The notes: generated by a model not told the origin, from the sequence alone. Positions 1 to 8,250 are shown, counted from the stretch's first letter. The stretch is 64,000 nt of DNA from Streptomyces marianii (GCF_005795905.1 NZ_VAWE01000001.1:930001-994000), one strand, 5' to 3'. Translations and numbers: made by a program.

Positions 1-277
1 CGGCCACCAGAGGCGGGGAGGTCTGCGGGTCCTCGAGGGTGACGGGCAGGGCCTCGTAGCCGCCGCCGATGAGTGTCGTGCCCTTCGGGCAGGTCGCGTA
101 CGAGGGCTGCGCGGGTTCGGAGAGGGGACCGAAGACGACGACGGGGGCACGATCATCCGGGGCAGGAGTCGCAGCCAGGGCCTGGGCGGTCGGGGAGCTG
201 GCCAGGCCGACCGCGATCGCACCGACGAGGGCCGCGCTCCTCAGTGCGGGCAGTGGACTACGGTTCATGATCGTCAT
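1..277 (-). CDS. Secreted protein, C-terminus beyond the window edge
   Basis: The reading frame opens at an ATG at 277, preceded by a GGAGG ribosome-binding site, and runs off the left edge after 92 codons. The N-terminus is a typical Sec signal peptide: Met-Thr-Ile-Met-Asn-Arg, then a hydrophobic Ala/Leu/Val stretch and an Ala-rich cleavage region near residues 32-36. The mature part contains a Cys-Pro-x-Gly-Thr-x-Leu-x-Gly-Gly-Gly-Tyr motif. That motif resembles the C-terminal module of the collagen-like protein at 30962-31708, so both may carry the same small extracellular domain. No enzymatic motif is visible and the function is unknown. It is an extracellular or cell-wall protein by inference from the signal peptide. 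Confidence 0.7.
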   Translation of the reverse strand, partial: MTIMNRSPLPALRSAALVGAIAVGLASSPTAQALAATPAPDDRAPVVVFGPLSEPAQPSYATCPKGTTLIGGGYEALPVTLEDPQTSPPLVA

Positions 278-682
278 GCTTTCCTCCGTACGGAGCGGGT
301 GCGCCGATTCGCGCGGGACGGGGATCACTGTGTGCGAGGAGCTCGTCACCCTTGCCCCTGCGGCGCGCGAGCCTGTCGAATTCATTCGGATGGAAGGCGT
401 GCGTACAGGGCCGCCAGGAGGGCATCCCACCAGGTGGTGTAGGGGGTCAAGGCCCATCTTCGTCTCGTGGCCGGCGAGCCATCCGGGTCAAGAAGCCAAC
501 GGCGTGCGTGCCTGCGAGAAGAACCAGAGAACCCTCCCGGCCGACCGGTCAGACGATCTTCACCATGGACACCTCCATCGACCAGCCCGAGCACCCCGAA
601 CCCCGTGCACACCAGCCCACCTGACGTGCGGGTTTCACGATGCACACTGCTCAGTGATCCTCGATGAACCGGTAGCGGCTGG
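278..682. other. Intergenic stretch without a supported gene
   Basis: Several open frames overlap here on both strands, but none has a convincing start, ribosome-binding site or recognisable protein. A minus-strand frame ending near 382 has a plausible hydrophobic C-terminus and could be a gene tail. The stretch should hold the promoter of the secreted protein that starts at 277. Confidence 0.4.
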
Positions 683-985
683 TTACCAGGTCATCTCCGA
701 GGCGAAAAACTTCGTGGCCCTCCGCAGGATGTCGCGCTCGGTGGCGAGCTTCTGGTTCTCCTTGCGCGCGCCTGCTTCAACTCGACACGCAAGAAAGCAA
801 GTTCAGCCTCGATCTCCTCATGCGTGACCGCTTTTCGCCATGGTCCTGCCGTCCTTCGTGCTCGTGTTCGTGTTCGTCGCCGCCGACTCCTCGCCATCGA
901 GGGCACGGTGGGTACGTACCCAGTTGCGCAGGGTCTCGCGGCTGACGCCGAGGCCCTTGAGACACCCCTCCGGCTCCTCTGCGTG
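683..985 (-). pseudogene. IS3-family OrfA transposase remnant
   Basis: Pieces of an IS3-type OrfA lie in different frames of the minus strand. One is a helix-turn-helix segment reading GVSRETLRNWVRTHRALDG. The second is a coiled-coil segment reading EEIEAELAFLRVELKQA. The third, in a shifted frame, is the usual OrfA tail ENQKLATERDILRRATKFFA, ending at a TAA at 683-685. At least two frame changes are needed to join them, so the gene is dead. No OrfB follows, so only the 5' part of an element survives. Confidence 0.7.
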
Positions 986-1260
986 TAGACCCACAGGAAC
1001 CGGCGGGTGAGACTCGCAACCTCGCGCATGAACATGTACGCAGCGAAGGTCGCGGCATCCGGCGCGGGACGGGTCTTCAGGTCCAGCAGCCTGTACGCCT
1101 CGTGGAACAGTCGCCTTACCGTCTCGTCCTCGTCTGCGCCCAGTTCCTCGGCGAGCAACTGCTACAGGTGGCCGATCAGGGGTCTGAGGTCGTCGAGGAC
1201 CGAGACACGGTGGCCGAGTGCATCCGCCTGCGCGACCTGCTCTGGGCCGTTGCCATCCCC
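986..1260 (-). pseudogene. Accessory gene fragment with internal stop
   Basis: Minus-strand frames continue naturally across a TAG at about 1162. Upstream is DDLRPLIGHL, downstream is LLAEELGADEDETVRRLFHEAY. The composition is that of a real helical protein, but the stop and the merge into the IS3 remnant indicate decay. I do not recognise the family. The rest of the interval up to about 1520 holds no supported gene. Confidence 0.35.
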
Positions 1261-1532
1261 CATGCCGAGTACAAGCCCCGACCCTTCAGTGAGCACACAG
1301 GCACAAGAAGCACGAGAGGCGCTGGGTGCCCGGCTTCGCGGCTTCGCGGCTTCCGCAAGGATGCGGGGTTCGCGAGTGGCCGGGCATTCGCGCTGGCCAC
1401 CGGCTGGGCAACTGCGGGGCACCCGCGCTGCGGCATGCGGCAGACAAGCTTGGACAGCTGCTTGCATCTTGAGCCCACGATGATCATCAGTCGCCTGTGA
1501 CCAAATGTGACACGAGAGTCTAAAAATGATCA

Positions 1533-1566
1533 AGGGCCCCACCTCACTGATGTGAGGCAGGGCCCT
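1533..1566 (-). terminator. Intrinsic terminator downstream of tRNA-Pro
   Basis: AGGGCCC at 1533-1539 pairs with GGGCCCT at 1560-1566, and an inner CCTCAC/GTGAGG stem continues the helix. On the minus strand it is followed by a T-rich run (ATCATTTTT at 1522-1530). It lies about 20 bases past the 3' end of the tRNA. Confidence 0.8.
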
Positions 1567-1587
1567 CTCACCTGCGACTTCGAAAAG

Positions 1588-1661
<74 letters not shown>

Positions 1662-1785
1662 GTGCCCGTCTGACCTGGGGTTTCCCCCGGCCGAACGCGC
1701 ACGAGAACCATACCGCACTTCGCCGGGTGGTCACGAACCGATTGCCGGTTGACCTCAAGTGCGGTTGAAGTTGCACGGTGGGCCC

Positions 1786-2502
1786 ATGACGCCGACAGCA
1801 TCGACCACGCCCCGTGACCGCACCCACACCCGCCAGGACCTGGACCGCCTGATGGCCCGGATGACCGGCGACGAGAAGCACGGGCCCGCCGCGACCTCCA
1901 CGCTCGACGCCCTGTGGGTGCTCTACGACCAGGTGCTCAGAGTGACCCCCGAGACCGCCGGTTCGGCGGAGCGCGACCGGTTCCTGCTGTCGAAGGGCCA
2001 CGGTCCCATGGCCTACTACGCGGTGCTCGCGGCCAAGGGGTTCATGGACGAGGAGTCGCTGACCGGGTTCGGGGCGTACGACTCCCCGCTCGGCCACCAC
2101 CCCGACCGGGTGCTCGTGCCCGGCGTGGAGATCGGCAGCGGCTCGCTCGGGCACGGACTGCCCCTCGCGGTCGGCACCGCACTGGGCCTGCGGGCACAGG
2201 GGCTGGACGCTCCCGGGGTGTGGGTGCTGATCGGCGACGCCGAGCTGGACGAGGGGAGCAACCACGAGGCGATCGCCTACGCCGGCGCCGCAGGGCTCGA
2301 GCGGCTCCACACGCTGGTGATCGACAACGGGTCCGCGACCCATGGCTGGCCCGGTGGCATCGCCTCCCGCTTCCAGGCGGCGGGCTGGTCGGCGGCGACC
2401 GTGGACGGACACGACCACGGAGCGCTGTACGCGGCGTTCACCGCGCCCCATCCCGGGCGCCCGCGCGCCGTCGTGGCCCGCGTCGAACCGAAGGACGCCT
2501 GA
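1786..2502 (+). CDS. Transketolase, N-terminal (TPP-binding) subunit
   Basis: This 238-residue protein matches the thiamine-diphosphate-binding half of transketolase. The motif GDAELDEGSNHEA, with a downstream DN, is the TPP/metal signature. An early KGH and an EIGSGSLGHGLP stretch are family landmarks. The ATG at 1786 is preferred over an upstream in-frame GTG at 1759 because the family homology begins just after it. With the gene starting at 2595 it forms a split transketolase, as in many actinomycete secondary-metabolic and sugar pathways. It would transfer two-carbon ketol units between sugar phosphates, or act on a related substrate, in the cytoplasm. Its role here is not revealed by the neighbours, which are convergent graspetide genes. 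Confidence 0.85.
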   Translation: MTPTASTTPRDRTHTRQDLDRLMARMTGDEKHGPAATSTLDALWVLYDQVLRVTPETAGSAERDRFLLSKGHGPMAYYAVLAAKGFMDEESLTGFGAYDSPLGHHPDRVLVPGVEIGSGSLGHGLPLAVGTALGLRAQGLDAPGVWVLIGDAELDEGSNHEAIAYAGAAGLERLHTLVIDNGSATHGWPGGIASRFQAAGWSAATVDGHDHGALYAAFTAPHPGRPRAVVARVEPKDA

Positions 2503-2594
2503 CGGGCTCACCGGCCGCGCACCCGGCCCGGACGACCAGCGGACAGCGCGGGAGCGCCCGACGGGCACCCGGACACCACACGAGGGAATTGATC

Positions 2595-3503
2595 ATGGAC
2601 ACGATGCGGGACCGCTTCATCTCGACGACGACCCGGCTGCTGGACGAGGACCCCCGGCTCGCTCTCGTCCTGGCCGACATCAGCGGGGACGGATTCCGGC
2701 CCGCGGCACGGGCACACCCCGACCGGGTGATCAACGTCGGCATCCGCGAGCAGCTGATGATCGGCGTGGGCGGCGGAATGGCTCTGACGGGGCTGCGGCC
2801 GGTCGTGCACACCTTCGCGAGCTTTCTCGTCGAGCGGCCGTTCGAACAGATCAAGCTCGACTTCGGGCACCAGGGCGTCGGCGGGGTGCTGGTGAGCGCG
2901 GGCGCCTCGTACGACTGGCCGGCGGGCGGCTTCACGCACATGGCGCCCGGCGATGTGGCCCTGCTCGACACCCTCGACGGCTGGAACGTGCACGTACCCG
3001 GACACCCGGACGAGGCGGAAGCCCTGCTGCGGGAGGCCGTCCCCGGGGACGACCGGGTCTATGTGCGCCTGTCGCTCCAGTCGAACGAGCAGGCGCGGCC
3101 CGTCGACGGCACCCGCTTCACGGCCGTACGTGAGGGGCGCGGCGGCGTGGTGGTCGCCGTGGGGCCGATGCTGGACCCCGTGCTGGCGGCGACCGGGGGA
3201 ATGGATGTGACGGTGCTGTACGCGACGACCGTCCGGCCCTTCGACGCCTCCGCGGTCCGCCGGGCGGCCGGGCGCGGATCCGCCGACGTGGTGATCGTCG
3301 AGCCGTATCTGGCGGGCACGTCGACCGCCGCCGTCAACGACGCACTGGCCGATGTGCCGCACCGTGTGCTGGGGCTCGGCGTCGCCCGGCGGGAGCTCCG
3401 GCGGTACGGGCGGATGGACGAGCATCTCGCGGCGCACGGCCTGGACCCGGCCGGGCTGCGCGGGCGGATCGGGCGCTTCCTCGGCGACGGCGCGCGCCAC
3501 TGA
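2595..3503 (+). CDS. Transketolase, C-terminal (pyrimidine-binding) subunit
   Basis: This 302-residue partner of the upstream gene carries the Pyr and C-terminal domains of transketolase. Landmarks are NVGIREQLMIGVGGGMAL, with the glutamate that activates TPP, then a THMAPGDVALL loop and a C-terminal Rossmann-like domain from about residue 180. The start is the ATG at 2595, 92 bases past the upstream stop and behind a GAGGGAATTG ribosome-binding region. Together the two proteins equal one full transketolase or DXS-like enzyme. The gene ends 42 bases from the convergent tgmB stop. Confidence 0.85.
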   Translation: MDTMRDRFISTTTRLLDEDPRLALVLADISGDGFRPAARAHPDRVINVGIREQLMIGVGGGMALTGLRPVVHTFASFLVERPFEQIKLDFGHQGVGGVLVSAGASYDWPAGGFTHMAPGDVALLDTLDGWNVHVPGHPDEAEALLREAVPGDDRVYVRLSLQSNEQARPVDGTRFTAVREGRGGVVVAVGPMLDPVLAATGGMDVTVLYATTVRPFDASAVRRAAGRGSADVVIVEPYLAGTSTAAVNDALADVPHRVLGLGVARRELRRYGRMDEHLAAHGLDPAGLRGRIGRFLGDGARH

Positions 3504-3545
3504 GCGGGCGGCCACGTACCCCCTCGGCGGCCCTCCCCTCGGTCG

Positions 3546-4484
3546 TCACCCCTGGCCCCTGGCCGGCGGGGCGAGCCACGCGGCGACGGCCTCGGCGATG
3601 GGCAGACCGGTCTCCAGTTCGATGAAGCCGAACTGGCCGCCCTGGTTGCACTCCAGGAACCACCACAGCCCCTCCTCGTCCTCCGCGAAGTCGAAGGCGG
3701 CGTAGGCGAGTCCGGCCAGGCCCATGTAGTCCCGAACGGACCGGGCGATGCGCTCCGGTACGTCCACCGCCCTCCAGGGCTGGCCGGTGTCGCCGTACCG
3801 TCCGTCCACCTGTCCGTCCTCGGAGAGCTTCCGGGCGGCGAACAGGCGTGTGCCCACGGCGGTCAGGCGGATGTCGGACCGCTTGGGCACGTACTGCTGG
3901 AGCAGCGTGGGAGCGGCGGCCACACCGGAGAAGTCGGCGTCGGGGGGGATGCGGGTGGTGGGCAGGGACACCGGCGGATCGCCGGGCGGCGGCCCGGAGG
4001 CGGACTTCACCACGATGTCCTGGTACTGCGCCGCGAACTGCCGCGCCACGCGGGGGAACGTGGTGACCACGGTGGGGGGCACGGCGAAGCCGCTGCGGTG
4101 CGCGAGGCTGAGCTGCCAAGGTTTGCAGCGGGCCTGCGCGGACACGCAGGGGTGGTTCATCCAGCGTGCGGTGGCCGAGTACAGCATTCCGTACAGTGCC
4201 TGCTCGGTCTCCGCGGTCAGCCATGCCGAGGGCTCCTCGGCGTGGGCGGCGGGTTCGCCGGGTCTGCGCACCCATATCGACCGCAGGGCGCCCATGCTCA
4301 GCAGCCGGCCGTCGGTCGAGATGTGGCCGTAGAAGTCACCGCGCACATACTCGGCGGACAGAGCGGCCTCGCCCGGGAGATCGGCGGGGTCGAGCCGCAC
4401 GAGGGGCACCCCCCGGTCGTGCAGCTTGGCGATCACCATGTCTGCGGTGACGTCTTGACGGCACGTCAGTATCAGTACGGTCAT
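3546..4484 (-). CDS. tgmB: ATP-grasp ribosomal peptide maturase (graspetide ligase)
   Basis: This 312-residue protein is of the ATP-grasp peptide-maturase type. The N-terminus (MTVLILTCRQDVTADMV) is the usual pre-ATP-grasp domain. The central part has the nucleotide-binding lysine region (IVVKSASGPPPG), and the C-terminal part has the metal-binding acidic and Asn residues (YAAFDFAEDEEGLWWFLECNQGGQF). Known members use ATP to form ester or amide bonds between Asp/Glu side chains and Thr/Ser/Lys of a precursor peptide. The gene starts 15 bases after the stop of the precursor gene at 4500-4691, so both are surely cotranscribed. No methyltransferase of the tgmC type is seen beside it. Confidence 0.88.
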   Translation of the reverse strand: MTVLILTCRQDVTADMVIAKLHDRGVPLVRLDPADLPGEAALSAEYVRGDFYGHISTDGRLLSMGALRSIWVRRPGEPAAHAEEPSAWLTAETEQALYGMLYSATARWMNHPCVSAQARCKPWQLSLAHRSGFAVPPTVVTTFPRVARQFAAQYQDIVVKSASGPPPGDPPVSLPTTRIPPDADFSGVAAAPTLLQQYVPKRSDIRLTAVGTRLFAARKLSEDGQVDGRYGDTGQPWRAVDVPERIARSVRDYMGLAGLAYAAFDFAEDEEGLWWFLECNQGGQFGFIELETGLPIAEAVAAWLAPPARGQG

Positions 4485-4499
4485 CGCTGCGCCGGTCCG

Positions 4500-4691
4500 T
4501 CAGTCGTCGAAGTGCGTCTTGGAGCCGGCAGTGGACGTCGTCGTGCCGGTGACCAGGATCAGATCGCGGTCGACGATGGCGGGCCGCCCGTCCGGCAGCA
4601 CATTCAGCTGCAGCGCGGAGTCGTAGGTGTACGGCAGGGTGACCGCAGGACTCTCGGCCGGAAGTACGTAGTTCAGTACGAACGGTCGCAT
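4500..4691 (-). CDS. tgmA: ATP-grasp-modified RiPP precursor peptide
   Basis: This 63-residue peptide starts at the ATG at 4691, behind a strong GAAGGAGA ribosome-binding site. An upstream in-frame ATG at 4751 has no such site and would add an unlikely Cys-rich leader. The leader carries the family signature QLNVLPDGRPA. The C-terminal core is TTTSTAGSKTHFDD, with Thr/Ser/Lys acceptors and two terminal Asp donors for side-chain cross-links. This is the Streptomyces TgmA pattern. The ligase follows directly. The product is predicted to be a small ester- or amide-linked macrocyclic peptide. No dedicated protease or transporter is visible next to it. Confidence 0.88.
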   Translation of the reverse strand: MRPFVLNYVLPAESPAVTLPYTYDSALQLNVLPDGRPAIVDRDLILVTGTTTSTAGSKTHFDD

Positions 4692-4764
4692 GAGTCTCCT
4701 TCGTCGACTGTCTGAGCACACGTAGCAGTACGTGCCGTTGATGTAGGGCACTCATTACTATCCG

Positions 4765-5239
4765 TCACTTCCGAACGTGCTGGTAGTGAATGTCGTCACA
4801 GCATGCGGACCCCACGGGATCGCCCCATCGGTAGACGGATGGGGGAATGGGCAGGGTTCCCTCATGAGAGCACCGAATGGTGTAGACCGTTGTGAACATC
4901 CCGTGAAGACGGGTGAGTTGAGCCATCACCCGTGATCGCGCGCACATACGCCATGACCGTCCGTCACCCGTGCGCGTCCTCCGCGCACACGCCATGACCA
5001 TGTGTCACACACTTCCGCCACCCGCGCATACGTCATGACCGTGCGTCACGCCCACCCGTAGGCCGCAGATGCGTCATCACTTTACGTGACAGGCGCACAC
5101 CGGCCCGCGCGCGGACCTCGCGTGCGCATGCGCCCCGTGCGCCGGATCGGCAGGCGCGCGCCTGCCGCACCCCCGCGCCCCTGGTCCCGCGCCTGTGCGC
5201 CCCTACCGGCTTCGCCCGCACACGGGAGGAATCGCCGGG
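4765..5239. other. Intergenic region upstream of tgmA
   Basis: No gene is supported between the tgmA start and the YjbR-like gene stop at 5240. The repeat array at 4952-5087 lies inside it. The tgmA promoter must be in the proximal part, but no clear -35/-10 pair stands out. Confidence 0.5.
4952..5087. promoter_or_regulatory. Four-site operator-like array with 41-bp spacing
   Basis: Four units begin at 4952, 4993, 5034 and 5075, exactly 41 bases apart. Each starts with a 13-base inverted repeat. Three are TGAC-N5-GTCA (TGACCGTCCGTCA, TGACCATGTGTCA and TGACCGTGCGTCA) and the fourth is TCAC-N5-GTGA. A CGCGCAYACGY block precedes the first three. A further partial site (TCACCCGTGA) lies near 4925. 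The spacing of about four helical turns puts the sites on one face of the DNA. The array lies about 260 bases upstream of tgmA on the minus strand and may bind its regulator; that is inference. Confidence 0.5.
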
Positions 5240-5608
5240 TCAGGGCCCGGACGCCCCGCCCAGCTCGGGATGGGCTTCGAGCAGCCGTCGCGGAGCCGCC
5301 TGCCGCCAGGAGTCGAGCAGGACGGCGTACAACTCCTCCTCGTCGTCCAGTGCGTCGAGCCGCACCCTCAGCCAGGCGTAGGCGTCGTCGTGCCCCTCGC
5401 GGACGAAGAACTTGTGCGGCTCGGAGGCGATCAGCCGCTCGCGGTCCTCCTGGGGGCACTTGACCCCGATCACCTGATCGTCGTCGTCGAGCGAGGCGAA
5501 GATCCTCCCGCCCTGTCCCACCCGGAACGTGGGCAGGCCCCAGGCGAGCTTCTCCACCGCGCCGGGGAGTGCGAGCGCGATTCTGCGTACGTCGTCGGCA
5601 GTGGCCAT
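5240..5608 (-). CDS. MmcQ/YjbR-family protein
   Basis: This 122-residue protein has the MmcQ/YjbR (CyaY-like fold) pattern. It shows DVRRIALALPGAVEKLAWGLPTFRVG, then IFASLDDDDQVIGVKCP, and a C-terminal helix ending in an Arg/Leu-rich segment. The start at 5608 fits the family N-terminus. The GGAGG just before it sits unusually close to the ATG, so a slightly different start is possible. Members are thought to bind DNA, but a defined function is lacking. It stands alone between the tgm region and a lipase remnant. Confidence 0.8.
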   Translation of the reverse strand: MATADDVRRIALALPGAVEKLAWGLPTFRVGQGGRIFASLDDDDQVIGVKCPQEDRERLIASEPHKFFVREGHDDAYAWLRVRLDALDDEEELYAVLLDSWRQAAPRRLLEAHPELGGASGP

Positions 5609-5698
5609 CCTCCGACGGTACGGCGCCCCACCGACAACGCCCGGGACCGCCAGGCCCGGCACCCGGACCCGGACCCGGCTCACATCTGCCCCTCCGAC

Positions 5699-6025
5699 TC
5701 ACCCCCACCGTTTCGACTCACACCCGCTCGCCTGCCCCCACCCGCCTGGCCGGTTCACACTCCCTTGTCCTGTTCGCGCCCATTTATCCAGCCAGGCCAC
5801 CAGGTCCCGCTGGGCCTCCTCGCGGTTGGCCTCGTTGAGGATCTCGTGGCGGGCGCCCTCGTACGCCTTCCACGTCAGGGACTCCGCACCCACGTAGCCG
5901 AAGCCCTCCGGCAGTTCGCGGACCAGGGTCTCCGCCCGGACGCCGGCGCGGACCGTCAGGGGCGTGCACCCGGTGGGACGCGCGCTGGTCAGCGCCCCTG
6001 TACGCCGGGACCGCTTTCCGCTCAA
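5699..6025 (-). pseudogene. C-terminal fragment of a monoacylglycerol lipase-like hydrolase
   Basis: The minus-strand frame reads PEGFGYVGAESLTWKAYEG, then ARHEILNEANREEAQRDLVAWLDKWA. This is the histidine-bearing end of an alpha/beta hydrolase of the lysophospholipase/monoglyceride lipase kind. The nucleophile Ser elbow and the lid are absent. Upstream of about 5960 the frame turns into unrelated sequence, so only the last third of the gene survives. Confidence 0.6.
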
Positions 6026-6385
6026 AGTCCGTCGATTCCGGCCGAGTTACGGGCAATTCCGCACCTCTTGGGCCTAGTCCGCCGTCATCGAAAGCGGAAT
6101 GCTGTCCCTCGGTGCCATATGCCCAGGAACCCATTGCCCAGGGCATGTGGCAGAAAGAAGACGCGCGGGCATGCCCCCGGCGAACCGGACGGGCCACTAC
6201 CACCGGAGTCACAGTCTCAATCACACGTCAACGGATTCCATTTCGGCCAAAGTTGGCCACCGAGTTGTACCACTTGTAAGCGATCAACACCATGAGGTGG
6301 TCGGCCTGTACGGGACGGGACCATGCCGATGCACCACCTGCTCGAACACTTGCGCGAGCAGGCGTTTCGCAGAGGAGGGCTCGCG
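6026..6385. other. Upstream region of the acyl-CoA dehydrogenase-like gene
   Basis: No separate gene is supported. The stretch holds the decayed 5' side of the lipase remnant and the promoter of the gene at 6386. An in-frame ATG at 6323 could extend that gene by 21 residues, but its ribosome-binding site is weaker. Confidence 0.4.
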
Positions 6386-7582
6386 ATGGACGGGTACTTC
6401 GCCAGTCGGCTTCATCATCAGCTCCGTGAGCGGGTACGGCACTTCGCCGAGTGCGAGGTCCGCCCGCGCATTCCGGCCATGGAGGCCGCCCGCACGGTGC
6501 ACCGCGACCTCTCGCGGCTCATCGCACGGCAGGGCTGGCTCGGAGCGACGATCAGCAAGGGCCACGGCGGGATGGGGGTCGGGCATCTGGCCAAGACCAT
6601 CATCATCGAGGAGCTGTCCCGCGTGAGCGGCGCGATGGGAGCCATGGTCCAGGCCTCCCAGCTGGGCGTCGCCAAGATCGTCCACTTCGGCAACGAGGAG
6701 CAGAAGAAGACCTGGCTCCCCCTGATCGCGGCGGGCGAGTGCCTGCCCACGATCGCGGTCACCGAACCCGAGTCGGGTGGCCATGTGCTGGGCATGAGCG
6801 CCACCGCCGTGCGTGACGGCGACGACTACGTCATCAACGGTCGAAAGGTGTACGTCGGCAACAGTCACGTCGGTGATCTGCACGGGGTCGTCGTCCGGAC
6901 GGGGCCCGGCTCCGGGGGGCTCACGGCCTTTCTGGTGGAGTCCGGCCGCCCGGGGTGCCGCACGGACGAGCAGAAGCCCACCATGGGACTGCACGGCTTC
7001 AGTTTCGGTGAGCTCCACTTCGACGACTGCCGGGTTCCGGCCGCCAACCGGCTCGGCGAGGAGGGGGACGGCCTCGCCGTCGCATACTCCTCCAGCGTGC
7101 TCTACGGCCGGGCGAACCTGACCGCCGTCGCACTCGGCATACACCAGGCCGTCCTGGAGGAGACCACACGGTTCTGCGCCGAGCGCCACCGCTACGGCAA
7201 GCCGCTGCACGAGCTGTCGTCCATCAAGCTGAAGCTGGGGCAGCTCCAGTCACGGCTGATGACGGCGCGGCTCGCCGCGTACCACGCGGTGCACCTGCTG
7301 GACCAGGGACTGGCGTGCGACGCGGAGCTGATGAACGCCAAACTCGTCAACGTCGAGTCCGTGCTCGACTCGGCACGGAACGCGATGGAGATACACGCGG
7401 CGTCCGGACTGTTCACCGAGCGTCCGATCGAGCGCTATCTCCGGGACGCGCACCACATCTTCGCGCCCGCGGGCACCTCCGACATCCAGCTGCTCCGACT
7501 GGCCGAAGTGGCCCTGGGCCAGTCGAAGGGCCAGTGGTCGGAGCGGCTGGCCGAGCTGACGCGCATGGAGGCCCTGGTCTGA
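6386..7582 (+). CDS. Acyl-CoA dehydrogenase-fold protein lacking usual catalytic Glu
   Basis: This 398-residue flavoprotein has the full acyl-CoA dehydrogenase layout: N-terminal helices, the FAD beta-domain (PTIAVTEPESGG), and the C-terminal helical domain with RHRYGKPL and YLRDAHHIFAPAGTSDIQ. A GAGGAGGG site precedes the ATG at 6386. In classical enzymes the base is the Glu of YEGT near the end, or the Glu of an LER motif in helix G. Here these positions read APAGT and LYGR, so both glutamates appear replaced. The protein may use another base, or may act as a non-dehydrogenating flavin enzyme. It is monocistronic and converges on the GAF gene, with a strong terminator between them. Confidence 0.85.
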   Translation: MDGYFASRLHHQLRERVRHFAECEVRPRIPAMEAARTVHRDLSRLIARQGWLGATISKGHGGMGVGHLAKTIIIEELSRVSGAMGAMVQASQLGVAKIVHFGNEEQKKTWLPLIAAGECLPTIAVTEPESGGHVLGMSATAVRDGDDYVINGRKVYVGNSHVGDLHGVVVRTGPGSGGLTAFLVESGRPGCRTDEQKPTMGLHGFSFGELHFDDCRVPAANRLGEEGDGLAVAYSSSVLYGRANLTAVALGIHQAVLEETTRFCAERHRYGKPLHELSSIKLKLGQLQSRLMTARLAAYHAVHLLDQGLACDAELMNAKLVNVESVLDSARNAMEIHAASGLFTERPIERYLRDAHHIFAPAGTSDIQLLRLAEVALGQSKGQWSERLAELTRMEALV

Positions 7583-7628
7583 CCCGGGGCGGGCGAGAGG
7601 GGCCCCGCGGATGCGGCTCGGAGCACAC

Positions 7629-7668
7629 GACGTCCCCGGCTAGGCCGTACGGCCTTCCCGGGGACGTC
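7629..7668. terminator. Bidirectional terminator between convergent genes
   Basis: GACGTCCCCGG at 7629-7639 pairs perfectly with CCGGGGACGTC at 7658-7668. The enclosed AGGCCGTACGGCCT is itself a palindrome, giving a long hairpin. It lies between the stop of the acyl-CoA dehydrogenase-like gene and the end of the conservon operon. Confidence 0.85.
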
Positions 7669-7674
7669 ACCGAG

Positions 7675-8250
7675 TCACGGTCGCAGCAGCCCGTCCTCAC
7701 GGCGGTGGATCTGCCCGACCAGCTCGGCCGCGAGCGACTTGATGGTCTCCAGACCCGCCCGGCCCCACGGCCGCGGCTCGGTGTCCACCACGCAGATCGT
7801 GCCCAGGGCGATGCCCGTACGGTCGATCAGGGGCGCACCCAGGTACGAGCGGATGCCGATCTCGTCGACGACCGGATTGCCCGCGAACCGGGGGTAGTCG
7901 CAGACGTCCTCCAGCACGAGCGCCTTGCGTCGCACGACCACGTGTGGGCAGTAGCCGTGGTCGCGCGCCATGAAGCGGCCCACGTCCCCGCCGTCCGCCG
8001 CCGCGAGGTCGCCCCCGCCCGCGTGGGTGCCCTCGGGTGTGTGCAGCCCCGCGAAGAACTGCCGGTGCTCGTCGATGAAGTTGACCATCGAGTACGGGGC
8101 CCCGGTCACCTCCGCGAGCTTGTGGGCGAATTCGTCGAACGCCGGCTCGGGCCGTTCGCCCAGCCCGAGCTGGCGCAGCCGCTGCACCCGGGCGGGGGCC
8201 TCCCGGTCGACGGGTGTCAGCAGCAGGTGGCCGGTCGGGTCGTACGTCAT
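7675..8250 (-). CDS. GAF-domain sensor protein
   Basis: This 191-residue protein consists mostly of one GAF domain, with motifs YSMVNFIDEHRQFFAGL, YCPHVVVRRKALVLEDV and SYLGAPLIDRTGIALGTICVVD. These are typical of free-standing GAF proteins at the ends of Streptomyces conservons. It starts at 8250, inside the ATGA overlap with the upstream GTPase gene, so it is the last gene of the conservon operon. GAF domains bind small ligands or other proteins. Here it may sense a signal for, or be regulated by, the Cvn complex. Confidence 0.85.
   Translation of the reverse strand: MTYDPTGHLLLTPVDREAPARVQRLRQLGLGERPEPAFDEFAHKLAEVTGAPYSMVNFIDEHRQFFAGLHTPEGTHAGGGDLAAADGGDVGRFMARDHGYCPHVVVRRKALVLEDVCDYPRFAGNPVVDEIGIRSYLGAPLIDRTGIALGTICVVDTEPRPWGRAGLETIKSLAAELVGQIHRREDGLLRP

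Noticed and set aside
69..827. Long plus-strand open frame over the left end
   Set aside because: It opposes a clear minus-strand secreted protein with signal peptide and ribosome-binding site, and has no recognisable content.
4924..5090. The 41-bp-period repeats considered as a CRISPR array
   Set aside because: Units are imperfect, have no constant 20-40 base repeat with unique spacers, and there are no cas genes.
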